Shown: positions 1 to 11,136 of the stretch, piece after piece
Position numbering within the stretch: the first letter of the stretch is position 1
Layout of the letters: each line of letters starts with the position of its first letter
Assembly (NCBI GenBank): GCA_009760855.2
Contig: WPIO01000143.1
Location: 638,501 to 702,500 of the forward strand
Source of the DNA: Cristatella mucedo
Taxonomy: Eukaryota; Bryozoa; Phylactolaemata; Cristatellidae
Direction of reading: 5' to 3'
DNA: 64,000 nucleotides
Position numbers and translations under genes: made by a program
Notes under the pieces: generated by a model
What the model was told of the DNA's origin: nothing
Database searches by the model: none
What the model saw: only the letters and a program-made list of their open reading frames with translations

Positions 1-1268
1 ATCCGTGTCGTGTATGGGGTCAGGTCTCAGACACGAGAAGGGTCACCCGTGGAGTCACTCAAGGGTCTGTACTCGCTCCCTTGATGTTCTCTATTTGTAC
101 ACAACCTCTGGGAAAAGTGATTATGGAACATGGAATAGGATAGCACTTCTATGCTGACGATACTCAGTTGTATTTGTCATTCAAACCGTCGGAATCTGCA
201 GCAGCAACTGAGAAACTGAATGCTTGCCTTGCCGATATTCGATCCTGGATGTCGGAAAACTTCCTGATTTTAAATTGTATTTGTCATTTAAACCGTCGGA
301 ATCTGCTGCAGCCACTGAGAAACTGAATGCTTGCCTTGCCGATATTTGATCCTGGATGTCGGGAAACTTCCTGAAATTAAATGACGATAAAACCGAACTG
401 CTTCTCATAGGACACCCTAAGCGTGTGGCTGGATTAAAAGGCTTTGCTGTTCTAATAGGTGATGCTATTGTGCGACCTTCCCCACGTGCTCGTACTCTAG
501 GTGTCGTGTTCGACAGCTGCCTCAATTTCAAAAGCTTCATTCAGAAGACTGTCTCTACAGCTAGCCATCACATCCGATCCCTATCCAAGATTAGAAGCTG
601 TCTCCCACAGTGGCTTGTAAAAAATTTGACTAGCTCTTTAGTTCTGTCTCGGCTTGATTATTGTGATTCCCTTTTGGCTGGGCTACCAAAGAAAGCTATT
701 GTGCCACTACAGCGGACTATGAATATGGCTGCAAGGCTGGTCTTCAAGTCCCAGCGGTTTGAGCACGTGTCACCTTTGCTGAAAGAGCTAGGGTGGTTGC
801 CGGTTGAGCAAAGGATACAGAGCAAAGTTCATACGCTGACCGACAAGGCCCGCCACGGCTTGGCTCCTTCGTACCTAGCTGAACTGCTGCATCAGTTTCA
901 GCCTGTTCGCGCCCTCAGGTCCTGTGTGGACAATAAATTAGCTGTCCCATTCCTCCGCTTAAAGACCGTTGGCGACAGAAGCTTTAGCTCTTTAGGTCCT
1001 AGACTGTGGAACTCGCTTCCACAATTCTTACGCAACGACAACTACTCTCCAACTGCCGACTATGGCACATCCTTTTCAGCGGTCCTGATGCTAATTCTAT
1101 GCTACTCACTACCTCAACTGCTCTCGTGACTCTGCTATGCTTCTCACTTTTTCTTTGTTGCGTGAGACGAAGTCTGTTGGCTACCGAATGCGTACCGAAA
1201 GCCGCTCACGCTGTGAGTATGCTATACAAAACTCTCCTGCGTAACATCCACGTGGTCTTTTTAACTTT
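1..1268 (+). mobile_element. LINE-B fragment, reverse transcriptase to 3' end
   Basis: This is the C-terminal half of an L2/CR1-like LINE open reading frame. An FYADD catalytic box is encoded near 147-161. It is followed by the conserved stretch with SRLDYC and GLP motifs (about 645-700), the GWLPV motif (about 790) and the terminal RLWNSLP motif (about 1000). The frame is broken by a small tandem duplication and by stops, so the copy is dead. The 3' end reads into a short ACATT-like repeat near 1285-1300. The left part lies outside the window. Confidence 0.85.
171..384 (+). repeat. 107-bp tandem duplication inside LINE-B
   Basis: The segment 171-277 is repeated almost exactly at 278-384, just downstream of the YADD box. 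Both units encode the same peptide region (ends near SENFL). The duplication interrupts the reverse transcriptase frame. Confidence 0.85.
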
Positions 1269-1299
1269 GTAAAGTTACTGAGGGAGATACATTACATTA

Positions 1300-2220
1300 C
1301 AAATTAAATTATGATAAAGCCGATCTGCTGCTCATAGGACACCCTAAGCGTGTGGCTGGATTAAAAGGCTTCGCTGTTCTAATAGGTGATGCTATTGTGC
1401 GACCTTCCCCACGTGCTCGAAATTTAGGTGTCGTACTCGACAGCAGCCTCAATTTCAAAAGCTTCATTCAGAAGACTGCTTCTACAGCTAGCCATCACGT
1501 CCGATCCCTATCCAAGATTAGAAGCTGTCTCCCACAGTGGCTTGTAAAACTTTTAACTAGCTCTTTAGTTCTGTCTCGGCTTGATTATTGTAATTCCCTT
1601 TTGGCTGGGCTGCCAAAGAAAGCTATTAGGCCACTGCAGCGGACTATGAATATGGCTGTGGGTCCCAGCGGTTTGAGCACGTGTCACCTCTGCTGAAAGA
1701 GCTAGGATGGCTGCCGGTTAAGCAAAGGATACAGAGCAAATTTCTTACGCTGACCGACAAGGCCCGCCACGGCTTGGCTCCTTCGTACCTTGCGGAACTG
1801 CTGCATCAGTTTCAGCGTGTTCGCGCCCTCAGGTCCAGTGTGGAAAATAAATTAGCTGTCCCATTCCTCTGCTTAAAGACAGTTGGCGACAGAAGCTTTA
1901 GCTCTTTAGGTCCTAGACTGTGAAACTCGCTTCCACAATTCTTACGCAACGACAACTACTCTCCAACTGCCGACTATGGCACATCTTTTTCCGCGTTCCT
2001 GAGCTGCTACTTCTATGCTACTCACTACCTCAACTGCTCTCGTGACTCTGCTATGCTTCCCACTTTTTCTTTGTTGCGTGAGACGAAGTCTGTTGGGTAC
2101 CGAATGGGTAGCGAAAGCCGCTTAGGCTGTGAGTGAGCTAGGCAAAACTCTCCTGCGTAACACCCACATGGTCTTTATGACTTTGTTACTGATAATAATA
2201 ATAGTTACTGACGGAGATCA
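1300..2220 (+). mobile_element. second LINE-B fragment in tandem
   Basis: This stretch repeats the segment beginning near 375 of the preceding LINE-B copy: reverse transcriptase C-terminal region, WNSLP-type end and 3' tail. Small deletions (near 1660) and an early stop near 1921 break the frame. It starts within about 35 bases of the previous copy's end in the same orientation, so the pair looks like a tandem partial duplication rather than two independent insertions. Confidence 0.8.
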
Positions 2221-2224
2221 TCAT

Positions 2225-3917
2225 CATTATCATCTTCTACGTTCTGTCGCTCTCTTTTAGATCCCTTCACCATTTGGCTTCAGCCTATCTCTCAGATCTA
2301 CTCCCCCACCAAGCCAAGCAGCGTACCACCTGCTTTTCGGAATCCAACAGTTTAACAATACAAGTCCTCTAGACCCTATTCCCACTGTCCTGCTCCTACG
2401 TTGCATAGATCTGCTGCTGCCATGCATAACTAACATCATTAATATATCAGTAGCCCCAGGTCATGTCCCAGCACCTTTCAAAAAGCTACAGTCAGGCCAC
2501 TTCTCAAGAAAGCGACACTAGACCAAGAGAACTTGAGCAACTACCGCCCAGTCTCCCTTCTACCATTCTTATCAAAGACACTGGAACGGGTCGTGGCAAA
2601 CCAGCTAAACTCATATATCGAAACCTCACACCTTGGTAGTAAGTTCCAGTCTGGCTTTAGAGCTAATAACTCCACAGAGTCAGCGTTGCTTAGGGTATAC
2701 AACGACCTACTTAGGGAATGCAGACATGGGTAGAGTGTCTTTGCGTGTTTTGCTCAATCTTTCTGCAGCTTTTGACACCATCGATCACAAAGTTCTTCTA
2801 GAACGCCTCTCATCTCACCTGGGCATCACTGGCAATGCTCTGCAGTGGTTCAGGTCATATCTCAGTGGAAGACCCCAGAGGATTGACGTGAATGGGCAAA
2901 GATCATCTGAAGTACCTCTGAAATATGGAGTACCCTAGGGCTCCGTGCTAGGTCCGGTTCTTTTCACGGTTTATACTCTGCCTCTTGCTGATGTGATTGC
3001 CAAGCACAATCTAGGCTTTTACTTCAACGTTGATGACACTCAGTTGTACCTTTGCTTTAATCCCTTCCAGCCTTCGAGTACCTCAAATTCTCTCAACTTA
3101 CTAGCTGCATGCATTGATGACATCCGCACATAAATGGAAGCAAAATTTCTAAAACTAAACAATGATAAAACTAACTTACTAGTTATGGGAAAACCCAGTG
3201 TGATTCAGAAAGTGGAACGGCTGACGCTCAAAATTGGCTCTACCAGCATATCTCCAGTTAAATCAGCTCTAAATCTAGGTGTCATATTCCAAAGCAACCT
3301 CTCGTTAGACGACCATATCAGCTCCACGGTCAAATCTGCCTATTTTCAGCTTCATAACATTGCTAAAATTCGGGCTTGTTTAGATAAGGATACCACGTCC
3401 AAGTTGGCCCATGCATTCGTGACATCTCGTCTCGACTTCTGCAACTCACTGCTTGCTGGCCTACCAGCATGTGCGATCAGGCGATTGCAGCTGGTGCAAA
3501 ACTCTGAAGCTAGGCTTGTCGTTCGTGAGCGTCGCAGTTGCAAAATTACTCCACTTTTCGCCGACCTGCACTGGCTACCAGTTAAGCAATGGATTAACTT
3601 CAAGGTTTTGTCGCTCACTTTTAGGCCCCTTCATTCTATGGCTTCAGCTTATCTCTCCGATATACTCCCCCATCAGGCCAAGCATCGTACCACCCGCTTT
3701 TGGGAATCCAACAGTCTTCAAAATACTCGTACAAACCTCAAATCCTTTGGAGACCGTGCATTTAGTACATATGCTCCCAAAGCCTGGAACTCTCTCCCGA
3801 CCTGCGTCAGAACATCCCCTGACCTGACCACATTTAAAAGGAACTTAAAAACACACCTATTTATGACAGCATTTAGTGGGTCCCTGTGATCCGTCTTTCA
3901 CATGGTTATGCGTGCTG
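2225..3917 (+). mobile_element. LINE-A fragment, reverse transcriptase domain
   Basis: This is an L2/CR1-like reverse transcriptase. It shows NYRPVSLLPF (about 2537), the AFDTIDH motif (about 2770), a degenerate VDDTQLYL in place of the catalytic YADDTQLYL (about 3030), SRLDFCNSLL (about 3425) and a C-terminal WNSLPTCVR/FKRNLKTHLF block ending at a stop near 3889. Frameshifts and stops split it into at least four frames. Positions 2255-2335 look like a misplaced C-terminal piece, so the copy is a composite. It ends abruptly at about 3917 without the (ATT)n tail, where an inverted unrelated repeat begins. Confidence 0.85.
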
Positions 3918-4437
3918 TAACTAGTTGCAATGGCCGGAAGGATTGCAAGTAATCGGTTGCACAAGTTGAGATGAGATGCCGCGAATTCATGGACCTGAAT
4001 GGCTGGATTGTCCTTATCCGAAGACGATAGTGCCGTAAAAGATTGAATATTTCGAGTAGACATTCGATGCAACGCTCACACTGCGAGGACTGTATGCTCC
4101 ACATGCAGCTGCAAGCAGTGCAGCCAATCGCTCCAGTGAAAGTGCACTGGCTGCCTGCGTATGACGTAGGTGGCTGTAGACTTCGAACAGACTCACGACG
4201 CTCCGACTGCTGAGAAAGCCCAGCGAAATCACTTACCGTCAGCTGCAGAAAGCCGGAGAGCTCAAGACAGACTCTCCCAGCGTGACCTTCAGGTAGAAGC
4301 ACCCGTAAGTGTAAACTACGTGCTGCTCGCGAGTCTAGTTAGTAAAGACGTATGCTTGAGCTTCTATTCGAAGTCAGCTGCCAAACTAAACAGTCCCAGT
4401 CGAAAGACAGCCATTGCATTGCGGCATGCACAGTGTC
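3918..4437 (-). repeat. W repeat, inverted copy
   Basis: About 520 bp are the reverse complement of sequence near 8930-9440 and also match 35340-35840. Here the block sits between two LINE-A fragments. It contains no recognised transposon domain. On the repeat's own strand a frame of about 70 codons stays open in all three copies. The unit runs into a diverged LINE reverse-transcriptase motif (SRLDLCN-like), so it may be an old LINE chimera. Confidence 0.75.
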
Positions 4438-5389
4438 AGCACATTTTTTAAAACTAAACGATAATAAAACTAACTTACTGGTTATGGGCAAACCCAGTTT
4501 GATTCAGAAGTTGGAAAGGCTGACGCTCACAATTTGCTCTGCTAGCATATCTCCTGTTGAATCAGCTCGAAATATAGGTGTCATATTCCAAAGTGATATA
4601 TTAGAATATTTTCAGCTTCATGACATTGCTAAAATTTGGGCTTGTTTAGATAAGGATACCACGTTCAAGTTGGTCCATACATTCGTGACGTCCCGTCTCG
4701 ACTTCTGCAACTCACTACTTACTGGCCTACCAGCATGTGCGATCAGGCGATTGCAGCTGGTGCAAAACTCTGCAGCTAGGCTTGTCTTTCGTGAGCGTCG
4801 CAATTGCCACATCGCATCACATCTCGCCGACCTGCACTGGCCACTAGCCAAGCAACGGATTGACTTCAAAGTTTTGTCTATCACTTTTAGGTCCCTTCAT
4901 TCTTCGGCTCCAGCCTATCTCTCAGATTTACTCCCCCACCAGGCCAAGCATCGCACCACCTGCATTTCGGAATCCAACAGTTTACCACTAGCTTATGCAA
5001 ACTTCAAATCCTTTGGAGACCGTGCATTTAGTTCGTATGCTCCCAAAGCCTGGAACTCCCGCCCGACGTGCGTGAGAACATCCCTTGATTTGACCACATT
5101 TTAGAAGAACTTGCAAACAGACCTATTTAGGACAGCATTTAGTGGGTCCATGGGATTCGTCCTTCATGTGCTTATGCGTGCTGACACTGTGCATGCTGCC
5201 ACTAACCTCATTTGCTTGATGACCCTGTGCATTTCACTCCTAACCACGTTGTTCATGTTGTTTATCAAGCATGATATTACTCACGATTCAATCGCGTTTC
5301 CTTTTGCATCAAATGTAAAGCACAAAAGAAGAGATTGAGTTTTCTGAGGGTGCTTTATCAATTGCGATATCAATATTATTATTATTATT
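4438..5389 (+). mobile_element. LINE-A fragment with 3' tail
   Basis: The sequence resumes in the same reverse-transcriptase region already present from 3134 (KLNDNKTNLLVMGKPS-like). It continues through SRLDFCNSLL and the WNS-P/KTHLF-type end to the 3' UTR. The 3' end carries the family stem-loop followed by an (ATT)n run at 5373-5389. A stop near 5102 and internal gaps break it. Duplicated copy A begins directly after the tail. Confidence 0.85.
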
Positions 5390-5575
5390 AAGCTGCCCTC
5401 TTATTGTGGTTCTGTAACTAGATCCTTAATACCAACGGCAGCATTAGTCAGCAGCCAATTCCATGTTATTTCTGTTCTCGGCACTGTGCCTCTCACAACA
5501 GGCACGGTATACTACTAACGGCAGTAGATTAAGACATTTTTGTCACCAACCAAGCTCTCTGTAATGTTCCTTTAG

Positions 5576-6160
5576 GACAGCTGTGATGGTATTGATGCTG
5601 AAACCAGTGTCGTTGTGCACGAGGCCACACGAGACGACTGCTGCGATATTGCCTCGATGATCAGGGAGCTGGCCATGTTAGAGCGCTTGGCCGATCAGGT
5701 TAAGATGACGGCTGGCGTTCTTGCAAGCGATGGCTTCGATACGAGTCCGCCCTTATATCGCTGCATCGTTGCAGCAGACGTGACGAACAAGGTACCAGAT
5801 TGTGGAAGTTGTCGAGGAAAGCTCGTTGGCTATGCCCTTTACTTCTATTCGTACTCTACATGGGTGGACAAGGCGATGCATCTGGAAGACCTGTACGTCA
5901 ACCCATCGTACCGAGGTCGGGGCTTGGGCACAAGGCTGATTCGACAAGTAGCCGAGTCGGCCCGGGCCGCTGGGTGCAGCCGGCTTCAGTGGAGCGTTCT
6001 TTTTTGTAACAGCAAACCTATTAAAATCTACAAGAACCTGGGTGCAGTCGATCTGACATCGACAGAGGCGTGGCACTTGTACCGGCTAACAGAGTTGGGC
6101 ATTTCCGAGTTGGCCGGGTACCTGCTACCCACGGCAAGCTCAGCTCACGAGTCTGAATGA
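5576..6160 (+). CDS. SAT1-like: SSAT-like polyamine N-acetyltransferase, copy A (3' terminal exon)
   Basis: A GNAT-fold acetyltransferase of the spermidine/spermine N1-acetyltransferase family, which transfers acetyl from acetyl-CoA to polyamines. The exon follows a TTTAG acceptor at 5571-5575. A stop sits in frame immediately before it, so an upstream exon is required; I did not find one. It encodes about 194 residues with a GNAT motif A (YRGRGLG, about 5910) and the IYKNLGA segment with the family's conserved tyrosine. The W-N pair seen in copy B and in vertebrate SAT1 is C-N here. The N-terminal ELAMLERL also departs from the family more than copy B does. The frame is open to TGA at 6158, so it may be functional or in early decay. 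Confidence 0.85.
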   Translation, partial: DSCDGIDAETSVVVHEATRDDCCDIASMIRELAMLERLADQVKMTAGVLASDGFDTSPPLYRCIVAADVTNKVPDCGSCRGKLVGYALYFYSYSTWVDKAMHLEDLYVNPSYRGRGLGTRLIRQVAESARAAGCSRLQWSVLFCNSKPIKIYKNLGAVDLTSTEAWHLYRLTELGISELAGYLLPTASSAHESE

Positions 6161-7730
6161 TCTCAATCCGACTTTGCCATATGTATGGCAAGCTGCTTTT
6201 CTGTACAGGATTGCATTGCTGCTGGTCGCAGTCGTTTAGGAATTAATATAAGATTTAACTTTGTTGACCCTGGAGGTCTTGCTTCTGCAACGGCATCTGG
6301 TGAAGGTCTAGGTTTTCATGCCCCAGACTTGGCCTGACGGGCGTAACAGTCACACTACAGTATGCCCAGGAACGCAACAAAAACCTGGCTCTGTTCTGAA
6401 TGTGTGTAACTCTGACTGTCAGCGTCCGATCTCACAGCTGGATGCTTTCCGAAATGTTTCGTCATAGGTCGTTAGATCGATGCAGTTTGTTGTTGTTTGC
6501 TCGCAGCTAGCGTGGTACAAGTGCTGAGTAGGAGACTGCCTGTCTGATCCGGTATATTTTCCCAGCAGTGTAGGTCTGTGCGAGCCGATGCCCTGCAAAG
6601 ACCAGCGAAGCTAGGATTAAGCCAGCTCGCGAACTTGCGTGGGGCTGAAGGGCGTATTTGCACTTATTCCGACACCCCTCTTTGAATCGCTTCGAGTATG
6701 GGGTTTTGGTTTTGATGGCTTTCAGGATTTTGGCCGGTTTCACAGTAGCTATGCCTACATAATAGTTCTGTGATGGCGAATCCCAGCAATCACAAATTGA
6801 AATTTATAGTGGTGATTGTTCCTGAGCTAGATCGCGTGAACTTGGCTGCAGCTGCCGAGATAGGTCTATAGCTGCTGGCTATTATTTATTCTCGTTGTTG
6901 CTTTAGCGATTTCATAATTGCTTTTTTAGTTCGATTATGTGACGCTTGGGTCGCCAGTAGCATCCTACTTATATAGAACGTTTCTCTGTCATTTCGTCCC
7001 GTTAAAATGAATATTTACGAAGAGCAGGTAATGAAATAACATGCAAATCATATTTCGGCCATTTTAGTATTCTGATAGAGAGCCGATGCTCAATTATTGC
7101 TGATGTACTGAATGTGTCGCCCAAATCGGTTTTGTCATAACAGCCCAAAGTTAAACAGTTCTAGGGTTATAAGATTTTGTATTCGCGTAATAACCGACCT
7201 TCTCAACCTCGTAGGCACCTTTTATTCGCAGTTAGCAATTCGCAGTTTGAGGGAAAGCTTGAAAAAGGCTAAACTGCTAAGATTAAGCACGAACTTAATA
7301 TTTGAGCATATACAATATGATTAATTTTTTTGCACTCCAATATAAGCTTACCTTTCTCCTAGGGCTTCACATGCCGCTGGTGTAGAACCCATAAAGTTGA
7401 TCGCTAATGGCAAAAAAAGAGAGCTTGATTATATTGTTGCTAAAATAACAGACTTGCCTTTGACAAAGGACCATCAACCTTTTGCACTTAGGCAGACTCG
7501 TGGGTTTATTGTTGGCATTTTTTCTGCACTCGTTTGGTTTTCTGCATTCGAGCAGCAACATAAGTCCAGCGCCATCCGTCCTAGTTCTACCTCGTTCAAG
7601 GCGGAGGAGGAGGCGGGGAAGCAGATGAGGAGAGGGAAGGAGAGGAAGATAGAAGGGGGGCACATCGGGTGGGTGCAAGCAGCTACCACAGGGGGATCAG
7701 CTGACATCCATCCATCGTTCTACCTCGTTC
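6161..7730. other. noncoding duplicated sequence
   Basis: Apart from the SSAT-like 3' UTR at the start, I see no gene here. It matches about 30862-31115 and 32566-33750 of copy B. Around 7335-7400 is a decayed SINE-2/LINE-A-type tail in minus orientation. Open frames in this stretch are short and are not conserved between the copies. Confidence 0.6.
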
Positions 7731-7734
7731 AAGG

Positions 7735-8005
7735 CACAACAATAATAATGATATACTGCAATATAAGGCTTTCAGAGAACTCAATCTCTTTCTGGGCACT
7801 TCACATCTGCTGGCAATGAAGCCCGAACGAATGGTATGTGGTAGCATGCTCGATGAACGAATGACATTGTTACGGGTGACGTGCACAGGGTCAGCATGCA
7901 AGTACGGTTAGCAGCAGCATGCACAGTGTCAGTGCCAATTTGCACGCAAAGAATGAATCACGGGGACTCACCAAACGCTGTGATGAATAGGTGCGTTGCC
8001 CAGAC
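7735..8005 (-). mobile_element. LINE-A 3' fragment
   Basis: Read on the minus strand, this is the LINE-A 3' UTR, ending in the stem-loop (AGAACTCAATCTCT on the plus strand) and an AT-rich tail at 7738-7750. It is shared with copy B (33755-34262), where it extends further. In copy A it is truncated near 8005, next to a deletion relative to copy B. Confidence 0.75.
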
Positions 8006-8064
8006 CTCATTCGGGTGACCCGGGCATCATAAGTTTCTGCTCGCTAAAATGGCGGCAGTGATAA

Positions 8065-8345
8065 TCCCTTATCGAAAGAGAATATCATCCTTTCTAGCCT
8101 CTGTGAAATAATTTGAAAGAGACATAATTTGAAAGGGACTCAGTCCTTCCATGGAGCTAAACAATTCACTCACAATGCAGTCATTATTCGTATTGCCGCC
8201 CATATTCGATCGTCCGGGGATCAACTCTTCATAACGATTTGCACTTTTAAGTAACTTTTTTAATGGATAAGTACTTTCTTTCTGAAAAAACAAAGTCGGC
8301 AATGCCTGTTGCGGGCAGCGACTGCCTACCACTTTTCGATACTGA
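8065..8345. repeat. V block, copy A
   Basis: A non-LINE block of about 280 bp found three times in the window: here, at 34875-35150 (copy B), and at 26385-26578 plus 27411-27490, where a solo LTR interrupts it. It has no recognised domain. Confidence 0.75.
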
Positions 8346-8468
8346 TTTTAAATTGCATCAACTATTTTGGTGTCTACTGTCTAGTGATTCCTGCTAGACG
8401 GATATGCGTCTACGTATAGGCAGATGGCAGAACTATTGATAGCAAGCGAAGTGGCTACAAATTTATTT

Positions 8469-8845
8469 GGAGACCGTGCATTTAGTTTGTATGCTCCCAA
8501 AGCCTGGAACTCCCTCCCGACCTGCGTCAGAACATCCCTTGACCTGACCACATTTAAAAAGAACTTAAAAACACACCTATTTAGGACAGCATTTAGTGGG
8601 TCCCTGTGATTCGTCCTTCATGTGCTTATGCGTGCTGACACTGTGCATGCTGCCACTAACCACATTTGCATGCTGACTTTGTGCATGTCAACCCTAAACA
8701 TGTTATTCATTTTGTTTGTTTTTAAAGCATGATTTTACTCACCATTCAATTACATTTCCCTTTGTAGCAAATGTAAAGCGCCTAAAGAGAGATTAAGTTC
8801 TCTGAGGGCGTTTTATCAAGTGCATTATTATTATTATTATTATTT
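8469..8845 (+). mobile_element. LINE-A 3' insertion specific to copy A
   Basis: This is the last part of the LINE-A ORF (FGDRAF, WNSLPTCVR, KTHLFRTAFSG, stop near 8607), then 3' UTR, stem-loop and an (ATT)n tail. Copy B reads straight through the site near 35270 (TTTATTTATCGCACC), so this 377-bp 5'-truncated element inserted after the duplication. The target duplication is masked by the AT-rich tail. Confidence 0.85.
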
Positions 8846-8889
8846 ATCGCACCGTCGAACATTTTACCGATACCTAATTACATTAGAAT

Positions 8890-9440
8890 TGCTGGGCTTG
8901 ACTCGGATGGTCAACATCCGTATCTGCCGCAATGCAATGGCTATCTTTTGACTGGGACTGTTTAGTTTGGCAGCTGACTTCGAATAGAAGCTCACGCATG
9001 TGCCTTCACTAACTAGACTCGCGAGCAGAAATTTGTTGGAATTTACGGGTGCTCCTACCTGAAGGGTACGCTGGGAGAGAGTCTGTCTTGAGCTCTCCGG
9101 CTTTCTGCTGCTGACGGTAAGTGATTTCGCTGGGCTTTCTCAGCAGTCGGAGCGTCGTGAGTCTGTCCGAAGTCTACAGCCGCCTACGTCATACGCAGGC
9201 AGCCAGTGCAGTTTCACTGGAGCGATTGGCTGCACTGCTTGCAGCTGCATTTGGAGCATACAGTCCTGGCAGAGTGAGCGTTGCATCGAATGTCTACTCG
9301 AAATATTCAATCTTTTACGGCACTATCGTCTTCAAATAAGGACAATCCAGCCATTCAGGTCCATGCATTCGCGGCATCTCGTCTCGACTTGTGCAACCGA
9401 TTACTTGCAATCCTTCCGGCCTTTGCAACTAGTTACAGCC
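8890..9440 (+). repeat. W repeat, copy A
   Basis: Same unit as 35290-35840 and the inverted 3918-4437 copy. It includes a conserved open frame at 9121-9339 of about 72 codons, then a LINE-like SRLDLCN segment. Its function is unknown. Confidence 0.75.
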
Positions 9441-10312
9441 TCATCGTACGCCCAGGTCCACTGTGGAGAATAAATTGGCCGTTCCATTCTTACGCCTTAA
9501 TACCGTTGACGACAGAAGCTTTAGCTCAGCAGATGCTAGACTATGGAACTCACTTCCAAAATTAGAACGCAACGTCATCTACTACTCTTTTGCCGTCGTC
9601 GGCTGAGTAACCTTTCCAGCCATCCTGAGCTGCAACTTTCATGCTACTCACGACCTCGACTGCTCTCCTGACTCAGCTATAATAATAATAATAATAATTC
9701 ACTTGATAAAGCGCCCTCAGAGAGCTTAATCTCTCTCTATGCGCTTTACATTTGCTGTAAAGTGAAATGCAATTGAAAGGTAAGTAAAATCATGCTTGAA
9801 AAAACAAACGAAATGAATAATATGGTTAGGGGTGACATGCACAGGGTCAGCATGCAAATGTGGTTAGTGGCAGCATGCACAGTGTCAGCACGCATAAGCA
9901 CATCAAGGACGAATCACAGTGACCCACTAAATGCTGTCCTAAATAGGTGTGTTTTTAGGTTCCTTTTAAATGTGGTCAGGTCAGGGGATGTTCTGACGCA
10001 GGTCGGGAGAGAGTTCCAGGCTTTGGGAGCGTATGAACTAAATGCACGGTCTCCAAAGGATTTAAGGTTTGTATGAGGTATTTCTAGACTATTGGATTCC
10101 GAAAAGCGGGTGGTACGATGCTTAGCCTGATGGGGTAGTATATCTGACAGATAGGCTGGAGCCATAGAATGAAGGGACCTAAAAGTGAGCGACTCTCACT
10201 TTCTCTTTGTTTCGTGAGATGGAGTCTGTTGGCTACGGAAATCTTACCTATGACAGCTCTCATGCATAATATCCACACGGTCTTTGTGGCTTCGTTGAAG
10301 ACATGTTACATT
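9440..10312 (+). mobile_element. LINE-B fragment with nested LINE-A
   Basis: Plus-strand LINE-B C-terminal sequence (NKLAVPF-like and LWNSLP-like motifs, both decayed) runs to 9680. It resumes at about 10194 and ends with the LINE-B 3' region near 10312. The interruption at 9681-10193 is a minus-strand LINE-A. Copy B has the LINE-B sequence uninterrupted (35840-36205). Confidence 0.8.
9681..10193 (-). mobile_element. LINE-A insertion specific to copy A
   Basis: On the minus strand it encodes the LINE-A C-terminus (YLSDILPHQAKHRTT, FGDRAF, WNSLPTCVR, KTHLFRTAF, stop) and the 3' UTR, with the (ATT)n tail at 9681-9698. The uninterrupted copy B sequence at about 36085 is the empty site, so insertion followed the duplication. 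Confidence 0.85.
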
Positions 10313-10544
10313 GCACATTGAATCTGAACAGCCGCCTGTTGTTACGGTAGAAGCACTGTGACCGTATTATAGTGATTCGCCATCGCCTGCAGGCAGTCGC
10401 CCACAGCAAGTACAGTGGGTCTCCAAGCACCATCATCAATAGCAGACTTTGAGCAATACTCTGTCGACAGTCTGTTGCAATAACAGTAATTTCAAAATAC
10501 ATAACGACCAGAGGCGCCTGCAATGAGATTGAAGCAGAGCATTT

Positions 10545-10850
10545 CGTCCAAAGCTGGCGACTAGGGGTCAAGGTGCTCACCTTTGACGACCGAGGTCGTG
10601 GGCACGAGTGTGGGCGTAGCATCGCCACCATGTTGGCCTGCCCTAGCCTGACAGGGGAGGAGTGCATGACGTCTCTGAGCCTACCGCTGATTGGGTGGAG
10701 GCTTGCCTGAATGGCCACCCATTGATGCAATCTTCTCCATCCACTCTCTTGTTCAGCAGGAGACTACCCCTACACGAGCACCGTGGAATATGTGACTTGA
10801 GCCTGAATAGAGATTGAGTTCTCTTGGGGCGCTATACAAACGAATTAAAT
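10545..10850 (+). mobile_element. SINE-2 element interrupted by a MITE-like insert
   Basis: A SINE-2 head (AGGTGCTCAC, then GAGGTCGTGGGC) at about 10570-10608 and the SINE-2 tail (GAATAGAGATTGAGTTCTC, then GGGGCGCTATACAAA) at about 10802-10832 are separated by a 166-bp insert. Copy B has the same SINE without the insert (36600-36745). Confidence 0.8.
10609..10774. mobile_element. MITE-like insert with short inverted ends
   Basis: The insert begins TGTGGGCGTAG and ends CTACCCCTACA, which are inverted repeats with 9 of 11 positions matching. CGAG flanks both sides (10605-10608 and 10775-10778). Depending on where the ends are set, the target duplication could be CACGAG. Copy B lacks it. It has no coding capacity, so any transposase would act in trans. 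Confidence 0.6.
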
Positions 10851-11136
10851 ATATACTATATATTTTGCATCGACAATCTTTTGAACACGTAGGGAAATTC
10901 GCGGGAAGGTAACAGAACAAGCGTCGGGTCTGGCTCGGTATGCTAGCCGCGGTATGCTCGCCTGTGCTCATCGCCGTGAGGGCCCCACTTGTTTTGAGTC
11001 TTAAACACGTGACGCATTTGCAGCTGCAAACGCAACATTTTAATTGGCAAAGAGGCGAATTTGCGAGCAGAGGACGTGCCGAGTGCGCTTGGTCCGAGTG
11101 CTCGGCCGCCTCCTGCCACCTCCGGCAGCGGCCTTC

